A stretch of 44,208 bases of DNA from an uncultured bacterium (lineage in GTDB: Bacteria; Patescibacteriota; Minisyncoccia; Phycocordibacterales; CAIJYI01). Position numbers and translations under genes: made by a program. How positions within the stretch are numbered: position 1 is the stretch's first letter; every line of letters begins with the position of its first letter. The notes beneath the pieces were generated by a model that ran no database searches, was not told the DNA's origin, and saw nothing but the letters and a program-made list of their open reading frames with translations. This document shows positions 1-6,963 of this stretch, piece after piece. The stretch spans positions 1-44,208 of the forward strand of contig CAIJYI010000045.1 in assembly GCA_903824855.1 (NCBI GenBank), written 5' to 3'.

Positions 1-238
1 CATAAATATAATATTTTAATTATGATAATAACAATTGATATAAATTATGAGGGCATAATTATTTGTATCCACCCATTAATTTTTATTTCTTCTTTTTTTA
101 AATATAGTCTCTACTGTGCACAGAATTGAGTTAAATCCTCTCGGACTAGCACGATTTTGCTGATTGGGGGGGGCTATCCCCCAGCTTTGTGGAATTTCCT
201 AATTTAAGAATAGCATATCGACGGCTCTCGGGCGAATG
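1..238. other. AT-rich noncoding end of window with a G8 hairpin
   Basis: I see no supportable gene here. The first 120 bases are very AT-rich. Around 165-186 a run of eight G is followed by CTATCCCCCA, giving a short GC hairpin (TGGGGG paired with CCCCCA). It lies 3' of the minus-strand HEPN gene but has no clear T-tract, so I do not call it a terminator. Confidence 0.4.
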
Positions 239-760
239 TTAAACGCTCTTTTTTACCAAACTCTCTATCCTGGAAAAAATTTCTGTAATATAACCTAGCG
301 TTTCATTTAATCCTGGGAAATAATCAGTTGGGTGAGCGCATTCGTTTCGTTTATTCAATAAACCATGTAATGCCTTTTTTTCCGATTTTGTACATAAACC
401 AACAAGCTCCGTCGTATCTATTATTTGAAATTCAGTTATTCCCTCCCTAAGATCATCGACGGAATTGGCTTTCCATGTAGGGCGAGTTACCCTGAGTTTA
501 ACGCCGGCATCTTCAAAAAACTTTTCTTCAAGAAAATCCATAAATGCTGCCCATGCCATCACATGAGCCGCACGAAAACAACCCTTTTCAAGACATGTAA
601 AAGCTTGCTTAAAGAGGTCGTCTTGTTTCAAGTTCAAGTTCTTTAAACTCACATAACTGGCTCGCAAAGAAACGATCCGAGAACTTGATTCTTCGTGAAC
701 TCCTAATATTTTATGAGCAGATGACTTAAATTCTTCAACTTTTTTAATCCAATCTTGCAT
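239..760 (-). CDS. HEPN-domain-like protein (possible RNase effector)
   Basis: A 173-aa, mostly alpha-helical protein. A C-terminal RNECAHP motif fits the R-x4-6-H signature of HEPN ribonucleases, and it is followed by a long amphipathic helix. The stretch around residues 55-80 (CFRAAHVMAWAAFMDFLEEKFF) resembles the first helices of HEPN and abortive-infection proteins. It starts 5 bp after the stop of the DUF5343 gene, so the two are almost certainly cotranscribed. HEPN proteins commonly cut RNA in toxin-antitoxin or phage-defence systems; that role here is inference. The protein could instead be a non-catalytic HEPN adaptor, since some family members are inactive. No signal peptide or membrane segment is visible. 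Confidence 0.6.
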   Translation of the reverse strand: MQDWIKKVEEFKSSAHKILGVHEESSSRIVSLRASYVSLKNLNLKQDDLFKQAFTCLEKGCFRAAHVMAWAAFMDFLEEKFFEDAGVKLRVTRPTWKANSVDDLREGITEFQIIDTTELVGLCTKSEKKALHGLLNKRNECAHPTDYFPGLNETLGYITEIFSRIESLVKKSV

Positions 761-765
761 ATCAT

Positions 766-1365
766 CTAATCAGTGAGAAGATATTTTTTCATCGCTTCAA
801 AAAAGTTCCTATAGACTTCTGGATCGTTTGTTGCAGGAATTTGTAATTCGATATTAATATTCACTGATGGAAAAGACTTAGCCTTGACGACTGCAATTTT
901 AGAAGTAGTTTCGATTTCTGGTGATAAAGTGTTTGCGGTTGCTGAAATATCTGACGCTTCAAAATCTGCCATTGAACTTAGAGCTTTAAATGTCGCTACC
1001 ATAGATTTTTGAGCAACATTCCCAACATTGGTTTTTGTTGCAAAAAAGTGAATTAGCGATTCGTTATCCTTAACATCAGCATCTGGATAAACGGTAAACA
1101 AATCAGAATATCCGTCTCTTATTCCCTGCGCAAGAATTTTTTGCCCATTTACTCCACGATATTCTTTGTATCTTTGTGTTGGAACTCCAGAACCGTCAAG
1201 AAACCCCACAAACTTTAAGGCAGCTATCGCGGGAAAATCATTACTGCTACTAAAACCAATCGTTTTCATGTGAGCATTTGTGAATTTTTCAGGAACGCCG
1301 GTCTGCTTAATTTTATCTAAGACATCTTTCAACACGCTCGATTTATTCACCGTAGGGTAGGTCAT
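766..1365 (-). CDS. DUF5343 family protein
   Basis: The protein is 199 aa from the ATG at 1365 (MTYPTVNKSS). The ORF track extends it to 1428, which would start 3 bp after the encoded CCA of tRNA-Gln, so the internal ATG is preferred. The N-terminal part (YPTVNKSSVLKDVLDKI, then VPEKFTNAHMKTIGFSSS, then ALKFVGFLDGSGVPTQRY) matches my memory of the DUF5343 family, probably a winged-helix-like fold. The C-terminal segment (VNINIELQIPATNDPEVYRNFFEAM) resembles the conserved tail of that family. It is followed after 5 bp by the HEPN gene. The family has no established function. Its pairing with HEPN-type proteins suggests a defence or toxin-antitoxin role, but this is inferred from context only. 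Confidence 0.65.
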   Translation of the reverse strand: MTYPTVNKSSVLKDVLDKIKQTGVPEKFTNAHMKTIGFSSSNDFPAIAALKFVGFLDGSGVPTQRYKEYRGVNGQKILAQGIRDGYSDLFTVYPDADVKDNESLIHFFATKTNVGNVAQKSMVATFKALSSMADFEASDISATANTLSPEIETTSKIAVVKAKSFPSVNINIELQIPATNDPEVYRNFFEAMKKYLLTD

Positions 1366-1430
1366 ATAATATGCTTTCAACCTGAACGCTAATATTAATG
1401 ATCTTCGGGCGACCGAAATGATGCTCAAGT

Positions 1431-1504
1431 TGGCTAGGGGACTAGGAATCGAACCTAGATTAACAGCTTCAAAGGCTGCTGTCCTACCGTTAGACGATCC
1501 CCTA
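1431..1504 (-). tRNA. tRNA-Gln (anticodon UUG), CCA encoded
   Basis: The minus strand folds as a complete cloverleaf: acceptor TAGGGGA/TCCCCTA, anticodon stem GCAGC/GCTGT with loop CTTTGAA (anticodon TTG), and T arm TAGG-TTCGAATC-CTAG. The discriminator is G73 and the first pair is U1-A72, both usual for tRNA-Gln. The 3' CCA is encoded. The accessory DUF5343/HEPN pair begins just downstream of the 3' end, a typical insertion position for mobile islands, but no integrase is visible in the window. Confidence 0.95.
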
Positions 1505-1990
1505 ATGGATTTTTGGCTTTTTCTCTTTATACTACGCTGTACATCGTAACACAGAAATCGTTCAAAAACAACGGCGGTCAGAAAGTATTATGGGACGACG
1601 TGGATTCTGAATCGAGTTCAGAATGACGCGAAGGACGGGCGACGTGGATTCTGAATCTAGTTCAGAATGACGACGAAGGATGGACGACGGACGACGAAGG
1701 ACGGACGACGGACGACGAAGGATGGACGACGGACGACGAGGGACGGACGACGTGGATTCTGAATCTAGTTCAGAATGACGACGAGGGACAGAACCCGTGC
1801 GACGAAGGACGGACGACGTGGATTCTGAATCTAGTTCAGAATGACGACGAAGGACGGACAAAGGACGACGAAAGACGGATGACGGGCGACGAAAGACGGA
1901 TGACGGGCGACAAAGAACGGACGACGAGGGACGGAAGGGACGACGTGAATTTCGGGTCGTGGACAGGGATGACGAAAAAAAACGGCGTTG
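1505..1990. repeat. Repeat-filled intergenic region: four palindromic repeats in a GACGAAGGACGG minisatellite
   Basis: This 486-bp gap contains no credible gene. Four near-identical 28-bp copies of TGGATTCTGAATCTAGTTCAGAATGACG lie at about 1601-1628, 1645-1672, 1753-1780 and 1819-1846, each with an internal TTCTGAA/TTCAGAA inverted repeat. They are embedded in a degenerate tandem array (units such as GACGAAGGACGGAC) that runs to about 1935. A decayed fifth copy (TTTCGGGTCGTGGACAGGGATGACG) lies near 1950. The 99-aa and 64-aa ORFs predicted here are translations of the repeats (RHSELDSES periodicity) and are not genes. Confidence 0.85.
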
Positions 1991-2650
1991 TTATCCTAGG
2001 TGGGTGTGGTCGTTCCAGATTCTTAGACGGAATTTATTGTCATTCACGAAACTTCCGTATTCGGCGATGGTGATGCCGGTGTTGTCGCCTATCATGAAAT
2101 AGCGCATCATTCGATAGAATTCTACGGCTTTATCGTCGTCTTGATTCGCCATGGCGGAAATTAATATTTTGATGAACATTTCGTGTGTCACAATGGTAAT
2201 ATCCGATTCCGGCAGGGCGCATAAAAATTCAAGGGCTTCTCTTGCTCGCTTCACTGCTTCAAATAAATTTTCTTCATCGAGATGATGCCATTCACGAATC
2301 GGTTCATTTTCAACGATGTCAGCCATAACTTTCACGGCGAATTCATCATTTTTTTCTTTTCCGATAATATCCGACGGTCTGCGTAATTCACGAAAAAGAG
2401 GCGATGATGTTACCGGATCACCGACAAATCGAGAAATAGCGCCTGCCGTTTCCATGGTGCGGACATAATCACTGGAGATGATAATTTCAGACGGAATAGC
2501 GATAAAGCGTTTCGCAACGAGTGAAGCCTGCGTCTTCCCTTTTTCGTTCAGTTCGTCATTCATTCCTTGATAAACATTATTGGCGTTATCAACCGTCTGC
2601 CCGTGGCGAACGAAATAAAAACGTTTGAGAACTTTATTGGTCGGATTCAT
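1991..2650 (-). CDS. Histidine phosphatase (phosphoglycerate mutase-like) family protein
   Basis: A 219-aa protein of the histidine phosphatase superfamily. The catalytic RHG motif is at residues 15-17 (VRHGQTVDN), followed by YQGMNDELNEKGKTQA, the SSDYVRTMETA arginine region, and a later VTHEM segment with the second catalytic histidine. These enzymes transfer or remove phosphate through a phosphohistidine; the substrate cannot be told from sequence (sugar phosphate, cofactor or phosphoprotein). The start overlaps the end of the upstream 365-aa gene by 17 bp, so it is translationally coupled as the last gene of the dnaX operon. No signal peptide is visible, so it is probably cytoplasmic. Confidence 0.85.
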   Translation of the reverse strand: MNPTNKVLKRFYFVRHGQTVDNANNVYQGMNDELNEKGKTQASLVAKRFIAIPSEIIISSDYVRTMETAGAISRFVGDPVTSSPLFRELRRPSDIIGKEKNDEFAVKVMADIVENEPIREWHHLDEENLFEAVKRAREALEFLCALPESDITIVTHEMFIKILISAMANQDDDKAVEFYRMMRYFMIGDNTGITIAEYGSFVNDNKFRLRIWNDHTHLG

Positions 2651-3731
2651 TTTTTTCTTTAAAATTATTTTTTATGGCCAAATTTTTTTCAAACAAGGTA
2701 TTTTTTAAAATTTCGTCGAGGTCGGCAGCATTTTCAGGAAACGGAATATTTTTGCTTTTCAGAAAAGCCATCGAGGCCTCTGTCGCTGTCGTATTACGGC
2801 TTTTCCATCGATAATACAGGGACTGTATTTCTTCAGGAGTAAATTGGGAAGCATAATAACGGAGAAGTTCCTGCACTTTGCAAGAATCCTTTGTAACACG
2901 ATAGATGAGATGATTCAGTCCTTGACTCAGAATAAATTCACACAACGCTTTTTCTTTTATATCCTCGGTGATTTCTTTATCAAAAGTCGCTCTTCTTATT
3001 ATTTCAGTGATAAAACCAAAGAGCGGATTGCTTTTGTATTCACGAGAAACATTTTCTCCTCCTATTTGTTTCAAGAAATGATAAATAGCGGAATGACCGT
3101 CGCCGAGTGACATCAGAATGTGAATATCTTTTTTATTTAAAAGTTCGGGATTTTCGGAGATGATATTTCGTACTGATTCCGCAAAGTGCTCAATCATATA
3201 CTCTTCACGATGAATAACAATAGGGGGCACACTATTAACGAGGCCTTCTGAAAGAACGTGGAGAGCCTTTTCATAGGATGCTCGTTTCAGTTTCCATTCA
3301 AAACTTTCTTCCTCATACAATTCAGGAAAAGACTGACCTTCTTCCTTGGAAACATCGAGAAACATGACGGGTTTCTTAATTTCCGAAAGTTGTTTCAAAA
3401 TTTCATCATAAAAATCATCACCCATAGCTGGAGCTTCCGTGCCATCGCTTGCCTCTCGAAACAACGCCACACCACCACTGTCCCAACCAAAAAGCTCGGG
3501 CGCATAAATGTCTGAGTCTTTCAGGAGTGGTTTAATTCCTTTGGCATCATCCGCCGACTCGTGTGGACCGGAAAAAAGTTTAAGAAATAACGGCGGTAAT
3601 TTTTCACCGTTCCATTCTTTCCCTGCAAAAAGAGCCGTGAGTTCGGCTTTCGTCCGTTCAGAAATTTCCAAAACGGGACGTTTTGTTTTTTCTTCAACAA
3701 GGTTTCCCTCCTGTTCAGGTTTGGCTTCCAT
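2634..3731 (-). CDS. Hypothetical protein, 365 aa, in dnaX operon
   Basis: I do not recognise this protein. It is soluble, acidic and apparently mostly helical, with no transmembrane segment or signal peptide. The N-terminal 25 residues are charged and probably disordered. A conserved-looking centre carries PPIVIHREEYMIEHFAESV and HILMSLGDGHSAIYHFL, and a helical C-terminal part includes FTPEEIQSLYYRWKSRN. The start lies 11 bp after the dnaX stop, and the end overlaps the histidine phosphatase start by 17 bp, so it is the middle gene of a tight three-gene operon. Linkage to dnaX need not mean a replication role. Confidence 0.7.
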   Translation of the reverse strand: MEAKPEQEGNLVEEKTKRPVLEISERTKAELTALFAGKEWNGEKLPPLFLKLFSGPHESADDAKGIKPLLKDSDIYAPELFGWDSGGVALFREASDGTEAPAMGDDFYDEILKQLSEIKKPVMFLDVSKEEGQSFPELYEEESFEWKLKRASYEKALHVLSEGLVNSVPPIVIHREEYMIEHFAESVRNIISENPELLNKKDIHILMSLGDGHSAIYHFLKQIGGENVSREYKSNPLFGFITEIIRRATFDKEITEDIKEKALCEFILSQGLNHLIYRVTKDSCKVQELLRYYASQFTPEEIQSLYYRWKSRNTTATEASMAFLKSKNIPFPENAADLDEILKNTLFEKNLAIKNNFKEKNESDQ

Positions 3732-3742
3732 GAAATATAAAT

Positions 3743-4774
3743 TTATTTTTTTTCAAATAGATTGGCGATAGCAAGTTCAAGAGGAAGTTCGGAAATAAAA
3801 GCTTTTCCTGTTTCGCCGGAAGCTTTCAAAAAAGTCGCTAATACTTCTGAGAGTTTAAGTTCTTTATTTATCGGAAGACTGGAAAGAAAAGCAAAGTCTT
3901 CAACGGTAAAATCATCGGCAAGTGCCGTGCGCATTTCGGGAGCGAGTCGGATGAGCATTACCGCCCGCAATTTAGTAAGTACCAATTTTAGAAATACTGA
4001 AATATCAATATTCTCATCTTTGATTTGTCGAATAGCGAGATAGGCGCTTGATACATCTTCTTCATTTATCGCAGAGATGAAACCATTCACAATCGAACTT
4101 TTTGGTACGCCCGTGATTCGCTCCACTTCTTCTGCTCCTATTTTTTTCGTATCAGATGAATAGAGAACTTTTTGCAATGTTACGAGTGTGTCGCGGAATG
4201 AGCCGTCACCAAGAAGCGCGATCAGGTCTGCGGAAGCACTTTCAAGAACTCTCCCCTCTTTTTTGGCGACATCCAAAACCATGTTCTTTAATAACTCAAT
4301 GGATGGTTTTTTAAAAGTGAAAACCTGACAACGGGAAAGTACAGTATCTAAAACTTTGTGCGGTTCCGTCGTCGCCAGAATGAAGATGGCGTGCGCAGGC
4401 GGTTCTTCGAGAGTTTTCAAAAGAGCATTCGCGGCGTCTTTGGTAAGCCCATGAACTTCGTCGATAATATATACTTTATATTTACCCTCAAAAGGAAAAG
4501 TTTTGACCGCTTCGCGAAGTTCGCGGATGTCATCGATTCCGCGATTTGATGCGGCGTCTATTTCATAGAGGTCGCTGTTTTTGCAACCGACAGCAGAGGC
4601 GAAGATTCGAGCGACGGAAGTTTTTCCCGTCCCTCTTGAACCGCAAAAAAGGTACGCGTGCGCGATATTTCCGCTTTTTATTGCGCCTTCAAGGACTCGG
4701 ACAATATGATCCTGACCAAGGACTCCGCTAAAATCATGCGGTCGATATTTTCTATAGAGTGCTGTTTCAGACAT
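3743..4774 (-). CDS. dnaX: DNA polymerase III subunit gamma (DnaX), short form without zinc module
   Basis: The clamp-loader AAA+ ATPase of the replicative polymerase, 343 aa. It starts with YRKYRP and carries Walker A GSRGTGKT at 45-52, Walker B DEVH at about 105-108, ALLKTLEEPP, and the sensor/arginine-finger segment LSRCQVF. It is gamma-like: after the collar domain it ends, with no tau extension for helicase or polymerase contact. The four-cysteine zinc-binding insertion normally found between Walker A and EIDAAS is absent: FASAVGCKNSDLYEIDAASNRG runs straight through. The ATG lies exactly 6 bases after a TATACT box, so the mRNA is probably leaderless. First gene of a three-gene operon. 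Confidence 0.95.
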   Translation of the reverse strand: MSETALYRKYRPHDFSGVLGQDHIVRVLEGAIKSGNIAHAYLFCGSRGTGKTSVARIFASAVGCKNSDLYEIDAASNRGIDDIRELREAVKTFPFEGKYKVYIIDEVHGLTKDAANALLKTLEEPPAHAIFILATTEPHKVLDTVLSRCQVFTFKKPSIELLKNMVLDVAKKEGRVLESASADLIALLGDGSFRDTLVTLQKVLYSSDTKKIGAEEVERITGVPKSSIVNGFISAINEEDVSSAYLAIRQIKDENIDISVFLKLVLTKLRAVMLIRLAPEMRTALADDFTVEDFAFLSSLPINKELKLSEVLATFLKASGETGKAFISELPLELAIANLFEKK

Positions 4775-4780
4775 AGTGAA

Positions 4781-4786
4781 AGTATA
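4781..4786 (-). promoter_or_regulatory. -10 box of dnaX, leaderless spacing
   Basis: TATACT preceded by TGG (extended -10) lies 6 bases upstream of the dnaX ATG, putting the expected transcript start on the A of the start codon. The -35 region is weak (TTTTCA at 17-bp spacing). No Shine-Dalgarno sequence is present. Confidence 0.6.
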
Positions 4787-4888
4787 CCAGAAAATGCGGC
4801 GGGTGAAAAATTGATGAAAGTAAGTAATTCGTCATGGATATATGAATAATGGTTATTCTGGATTTGATACGATATCAACGCTTTGACG

Positions 4889-5124
4889 ACGTGGATTCCG
4901 GGTCAAGCCCAGAATGACGAACTAAACGCCGCCCCGCAAATTGCACGGTCGTCATTCTGGAGTTGATTCAGAATCCATGTTTAACATAATGAGTGGATTC
5001 CGGGTCAAGCCCAGAATGACGAACTAAAAAAAGTAAACCGCCGTCCCTGTCGTCATTCTGAACTTGATTCAGAATCCATGTTTAACATAATGACGTGGAT
5101 TCCGGGTCAAGCCCAGAATGACGA
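4889..5124. repeat. Cluster of five palindromic repeats arranged as hairpin pairs
   Basis: TGGATTCCGGGTCAAGCCCAGAATGACGA occurs in direct orientation at about 4891-4920, 4993-5021 and 5096-5124. Its inverted relatives (GTCATTCTGAACTTGATTCAGAATCCA type) lie at about 4950-4978 and 5051-5079. Each inverted copy is joined to the next direct copy by ATGTTTAACATAATGA, making a unit of roughly 75 bp that is tandemly duplicated about 100 bp apart. The family is the same as at 1601-1846, 10615-10687 and (diverged) 20498-20577. With flanks this gene-free stretch spans 4787-5134; I see nothing else in it. Confidence 0.85.
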
Positions 5125-5134
5125 CTAGATTTAT

Positions 5135-5166
5135 AAAAACATCCGGGAATTTTCCCGGATGTTTTT
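5135..5166 (-). terminator. Rho-independent terminator of the 48-aa zinc ribbon gene
   Basis: The stem AAAAACATCCGGGA / TCCCGGATGTTTTT with a four-base loop has T-runs on both sides. It lies 3 bp beyond the stop of the minus-strand zinc ribbon gene. Confidence 0.85.
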
Positions 5167-5169
5167 ATT

Positions 5170-5316
5170 TTATTCTAAATCAATTTTTTCGTCACTGTCG
5201 CAGGATGGGCACTTTTCGCCGTCACCCTCAAATTCTCTCTCGCACTCGCTACATATTTTCGGATCTTCATTGGATTCTGTATCGCTATCAAAATCCATGT
5301 TCAAATCTTCGTCCAT
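5170..5316 (-). CDS. 48-aa acidic zinc-ribbon protein (not in ORF track)
   Basis: This reads MDEDLNMDFDSDTESNEDPK, then a two-knuckle CxxC...CxxC ribbon (ICSEC and KCPSC), then SDEKIDLE and a TAA stop. It was too short for the track. Support comes from the clean four-cysteine zinc-ribbon pattern, the acidic composition, and a strong terminator placed immediately after the stop. A TAAAAT box lies 5 bases before the ATG, suggesting a leaderless or nearly leaderless mRNA; there is no Shine-Dalgarno sequence. The function is unknown. Tiny acidic zinc ribbons can be RNA-polymerase- or ribosome-associated, but nothing here proves that. Confidence 0.65.
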   Translation of the reverse strand: MDEDLNMDFDSDTESNEDPKICSECEREFEGDGEKCPSCDSDEKIDLE

Positions 5317-5367
5317 ATGCAATTTTATTAATGAATAAACAATATTTGTTCTTCGATTATATTGAGT

Positions 5368-5787
5368 TTATTTGATGGCGCTCATTGGGAGAGATTCGAC
5401 TGCAGGAGCGGGTTTCTTAGCTTTTGGAGCCGGTTTCTTTTTTGGTTTTGGTTTTGTATCTTTTACTAAATTTTTCCAATGCTTCTTCATGTCTTTGACG
5501 AGATCCTGAACTTCAGCAGGATCAATGTCTTTTACCTTTGCATATTTTTCAGCGATAGTATCGATAACTTTATGATAGGTCTCTTCGTCGACTGATTTTA
5601 ATTTTTCAATTTTTTCAAGAGCTTCTCCTTTTGCTTTCAATATCCATCCTTTGATTTTTTTCTTATTTGCCGGTGAGGTTTTTCCCTGTCCGTACAAAAA
5701 GTATGTCCCTGCTATACCCGCAATTAAACCTGCGGCTAAAGGAAGTCCCATTCCTCCTTTCGACTCCTGCTTTTTCTTCGTTGCCAT
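5368..5787 (-). CDS. Small membrane-anchored protein with Lys/Pro/Ala-rich tail
   Basis: A 139-aa protein with a short basic N-terminus (MATKKKQESKGG), one glycine-rich hydrophobic helix at about residues 14-33 (LPLAAGLIAGIAGTYFLYGQ), a charged helical region of about 70 residues, and a low-complexity KPKPKKKPAPKAKKPAPA tail. The layout resembles YtxH-like small envelope proteins, but I cannot assign a family with certainty. It lies 40 bp downstream of another small single-TM protein on the same strand, so the two may be cotranscribed. The basic tail might bind nucleic acid or an acidic surface polymer. Confidence 0.7.
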   Translation of the reverse strand: MATKKKQESKGGMGLPLAAGLIAGIAGTYFLYGQGKTSPANKKKIKGWILKAKGEALEKIEKLKSVDEETYHKVIDTIAEKYAKVKDIDPAEVQDLVKDMKKHWKNLVKDTKPKPKKKPAPKAKKPAPAVESLPMSAIK

Positions 5788-5827
5788 ATCGTTTATCTAT
5801 GATTAACTATTAATAATTAAACAACAA

Positions 5828-6139
5828 TTATTTCCCGTTTCCGTTTTCTTTTTTCTTTTTTGTTTTTCCTTTTTCTTCAAGAGAAAATTTTTCAGCGAAT
5901 TTTTTAATCGCTTCAATAATCGGACGAAGACCAAACTGTGATTCGCGAAGTGTGGCATGGACCGTAGTGAAATCAGAAACGAATCTATTTGCTTCGCCGG
6001 CGATTTTGTCGGAGACGGAACGAACATCTCTTAATATCCTGATGACTTCCGTAAGAACAATGATGATGAGCGCCGTGACCACACAAACGCAAATCGTCGT
6101 TACGAAAAAAAATACATCGGATTTTATAAAGCTTTCCAT
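5828..6139 (-). CDS. Small single-TM protein, 103 aa
   Basis: The true start is taken as ATG 6139 (MESFIKSDVFFFVTT). The longer ORF to 6298 would run through the RNase P terminator and into the RNase P RNA. One strong transmembrane helix at about residues 8-32 (VFFFVTTICVCVVTALIIIVL) is followed by an amphipathic helical region (VIRILRDVRSVSDKIAGEANRF) and a very basic end (KGKTKKKKENGNGK). The overall plan resembles DUF948-like envelope proteins, but this is weak. A TATACT box lies 6 bases before the ATG with TTTGCG 17 bp further upstream, predicting a leaderless transcript. Confidence 0.75.
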   Translation of the reverse strand: MESFIKSDVFFFVTTICVCVVTALIIIVLTEVIRILRDVRSVSDKIAGEANRFVSDFTTVHATLRESQFGLRPIIEAIKKFAEKFSLEEKGKTKKKKENGNGK

Positions 6140-6145
6140 GGCTAT

Positions 6146-6174
6146 AGTATACCGCATGCTGTGATTCACGCAAA
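6146..6174 (-). promoter_or_regulatory. Promoter of the 103-aa membrane protein (leaderless)
   Basis: -35 TTTGCG (6169-6174), 17-bp spacer, -10 TATACT (6146-6151), then 6 bases to the ATG at 6139. Confidence 0.6.
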
Positions 6175-6204
6175 GGATAAGAAATCCACACCCGATATTT
6201 ACAG

Positions 6205-6235
6205 AAAAACCACTTGGCGGTGAAACCGCCAAGTG
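6205..6235 (-). terminator. Terminator of RNase P RNA gene
   Basis: An 11-bp perfect stem CACTTGGCGGT / ACCGCCAAGTG with a GAA loop is followed by a T-run on the minus strand, about 10 bp after the P1 3' strand of RNase P RNA. A T-run on the other side would also allow plus-strand function. Confidence 0.85.
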
Positions 6236-6365
6236 ATTTTTATAGGTTCTCGTATCGATAAGCCGAGTTCTGTATTCCGACTTGCGCCGGAACGACAATC
6301 ATTTATCTGGGAATTATGTTACCACAACCCTCGAGCGGCACTTTCCATCGCACCTCACTAGGCGC

Positions 6366-6462
6366 GAAGTTCATCAAGTTTAATGTTCATCAAGTTCATC
6401 AAGTACGACTGTTACGGCGTTACTTTATAAACTTTATGAACTTGATAAACTTTATGAACTTC
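6366..6462 (-). repeat. Hairpin insertion 1 in RNase P RNA (AAGTTCATC-unit element)
   Basis: A 97-nt near-palindrome. The left arm consists of repeats of AAGTTCATC and variants, and the right arm is their complement (ACTTTATGAACTTGATAAACTTTATGAACTTC). The apex contains ACGACTGTTACGGCGTTAC. It is closed outside by GCGC and GCACCTC/GAGGTGC pairs of the native helix, in the 3' half of the RNA between the GCAAGGCC and AGATAAATGA signatures (P15-P18 region). Confidence 0.8.
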
Positions 6463-6664
6463 AAGCGCAGCGAGGTGCGACGGAACACGGCCTTGCACAC
6501 AGGTAAGAGTTTAGCCGTTTCACCTCGTATGTTACCATACGAACTCTCCCCGAAGGGAGTTTGTTTTCTTTCAAAAACAAACGTCTCTGCTCGCATCTCA
6601 CGGATTGCTCCGGACGGGTGTTACCCGCTACCCTGCTACGGTCGCACCTCGCGAAGCGCGAGGG

Positions 6665-6765
6665 AGTTCATCAAGTTAAAAAGTTATAAAGTTTATCAAG
6701 TTACGACTGTTACGGCGTTACTTGATGAACTTGATGAACTTGATAAACTTGATGAACTTTATAAC
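6665..6765 (-). repeat. Hairpin insertion 2 in RNase P RNA (same family)
   Basis: A 101-nt near-palindrome with arms of AAGTTCATC / AAGTTTATC units and the same apex ACGACTGTTACGGCGTTAC as insertion 1. It lies near the 5' end of the RNA, between small native hairpins (CCTCGAGAGG on one side, CCTCGCGAAGCGCGAGG on the other) and inside the GGTCG/CGACC helix. Confidence 0.8.
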
Positions 6766-6856
6766 ATCATACCTCGAGAGGTACGACCGTGTGTGCTCGG
6801 ACTTTCCTCCCCGACGTAAACGCCGGAGCGATTGTCTGATACGGGAACCTATATCA

Positions 6857-6885
6857 AGTATACCATTTTTTAGAAGTCTTGACAA
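6857..6885 (-). promoter_or_regulatory. Promoter of RNase P RNA
   Basis: -35 TTGTCA (6880-6885), 17-bp spacer, -10 TATACT (6857-6862). The expected start is 7 bases on, at the first G of P1 (about 6849), agreeing with the predicted 5' end of the RNA. Confidence 0.85.
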
Positions 6886-6913
6886 TAGCATTATTATATT
6901 GCGTTTACGGATT

Positions 6914-6942
6914 AAAAAAACGGACACCATTTCTGGTGCCCG
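6914..6942 (-). terminator. Terminator of gcvPAB operon
   Basis: The stem CGGGCACCA / TGGTGTCCG (one G-U pair) with a short loop is followed by TTTTTTT on the minus strand, about 20 bp after the gcvPB stop. Confidence 0.85.
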
Positions 6943-6963
6943 TGTATTTTGTGTATTTCTACT

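Larger units (their letters stand above)
6245..6849 (-). ncRNA. rnpB: RNase P RNA, enlarged by two hairpin insertions
   Basis: The catalytic RNA that matures tRNA 5' ends. Recognised on the minus strand by GAGGAAAGTCCGAGC near the 5' end, AGCAGGGTAGCGGGTAAC, GATGCGAGCAGAG, GGTGAAACGGCTAAACTCTTACC, GTGCAAGGCC, AGATAAATGA and the 3' signature ACAGAACTCGGCTTATCG. P1 closes as GGTTCCCGTATC with GATACGAGAACC (one mismatch), which fixes the ends. At about 605 nt it is roughly 200 nt longer than a usual bacterial RNase P RNA. The excess is two hairpin insertions (6366-6462 and 6665-6765) built from the same 9-base units. ORFs drawn across this region are spurious. Confidence 0.93.

Noticed and set aside
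165-186. G8/C5 hairpin as terminator or integration site
   Set aside because: It has no T-tract on either strand and no match to the tRNA-Gln 3' end, so there is not enough to call a function.
1601-1846. Possible CRISPR array (regular 28-bp repeats)
   Set aside because: Spacers are themselves tandem repeats of variable length, the repeats occur in both orientations elsewhere, and no cas genes are present.
1562-1861. 99-aa minus-strand ORF with RHSELDSES repeats
   Set aside because: It is only the translation of the palindromic repeats and minisatellite. It has no ribosome binding site and no non-repeat sequence.
5828-6298. Long form (156 aa) of the small membrane protein
   Set aside because: It would begin inside the RNase P RNA and cross its terminator and the gene's own promoter. 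ATG 6139 is far better.
6316-6819. 167-aa plus-strand ORF
   Set aside because: It lies wholly inside RNase P RNA on the opposite strand. Its open frame arises from the hairpin repeats.
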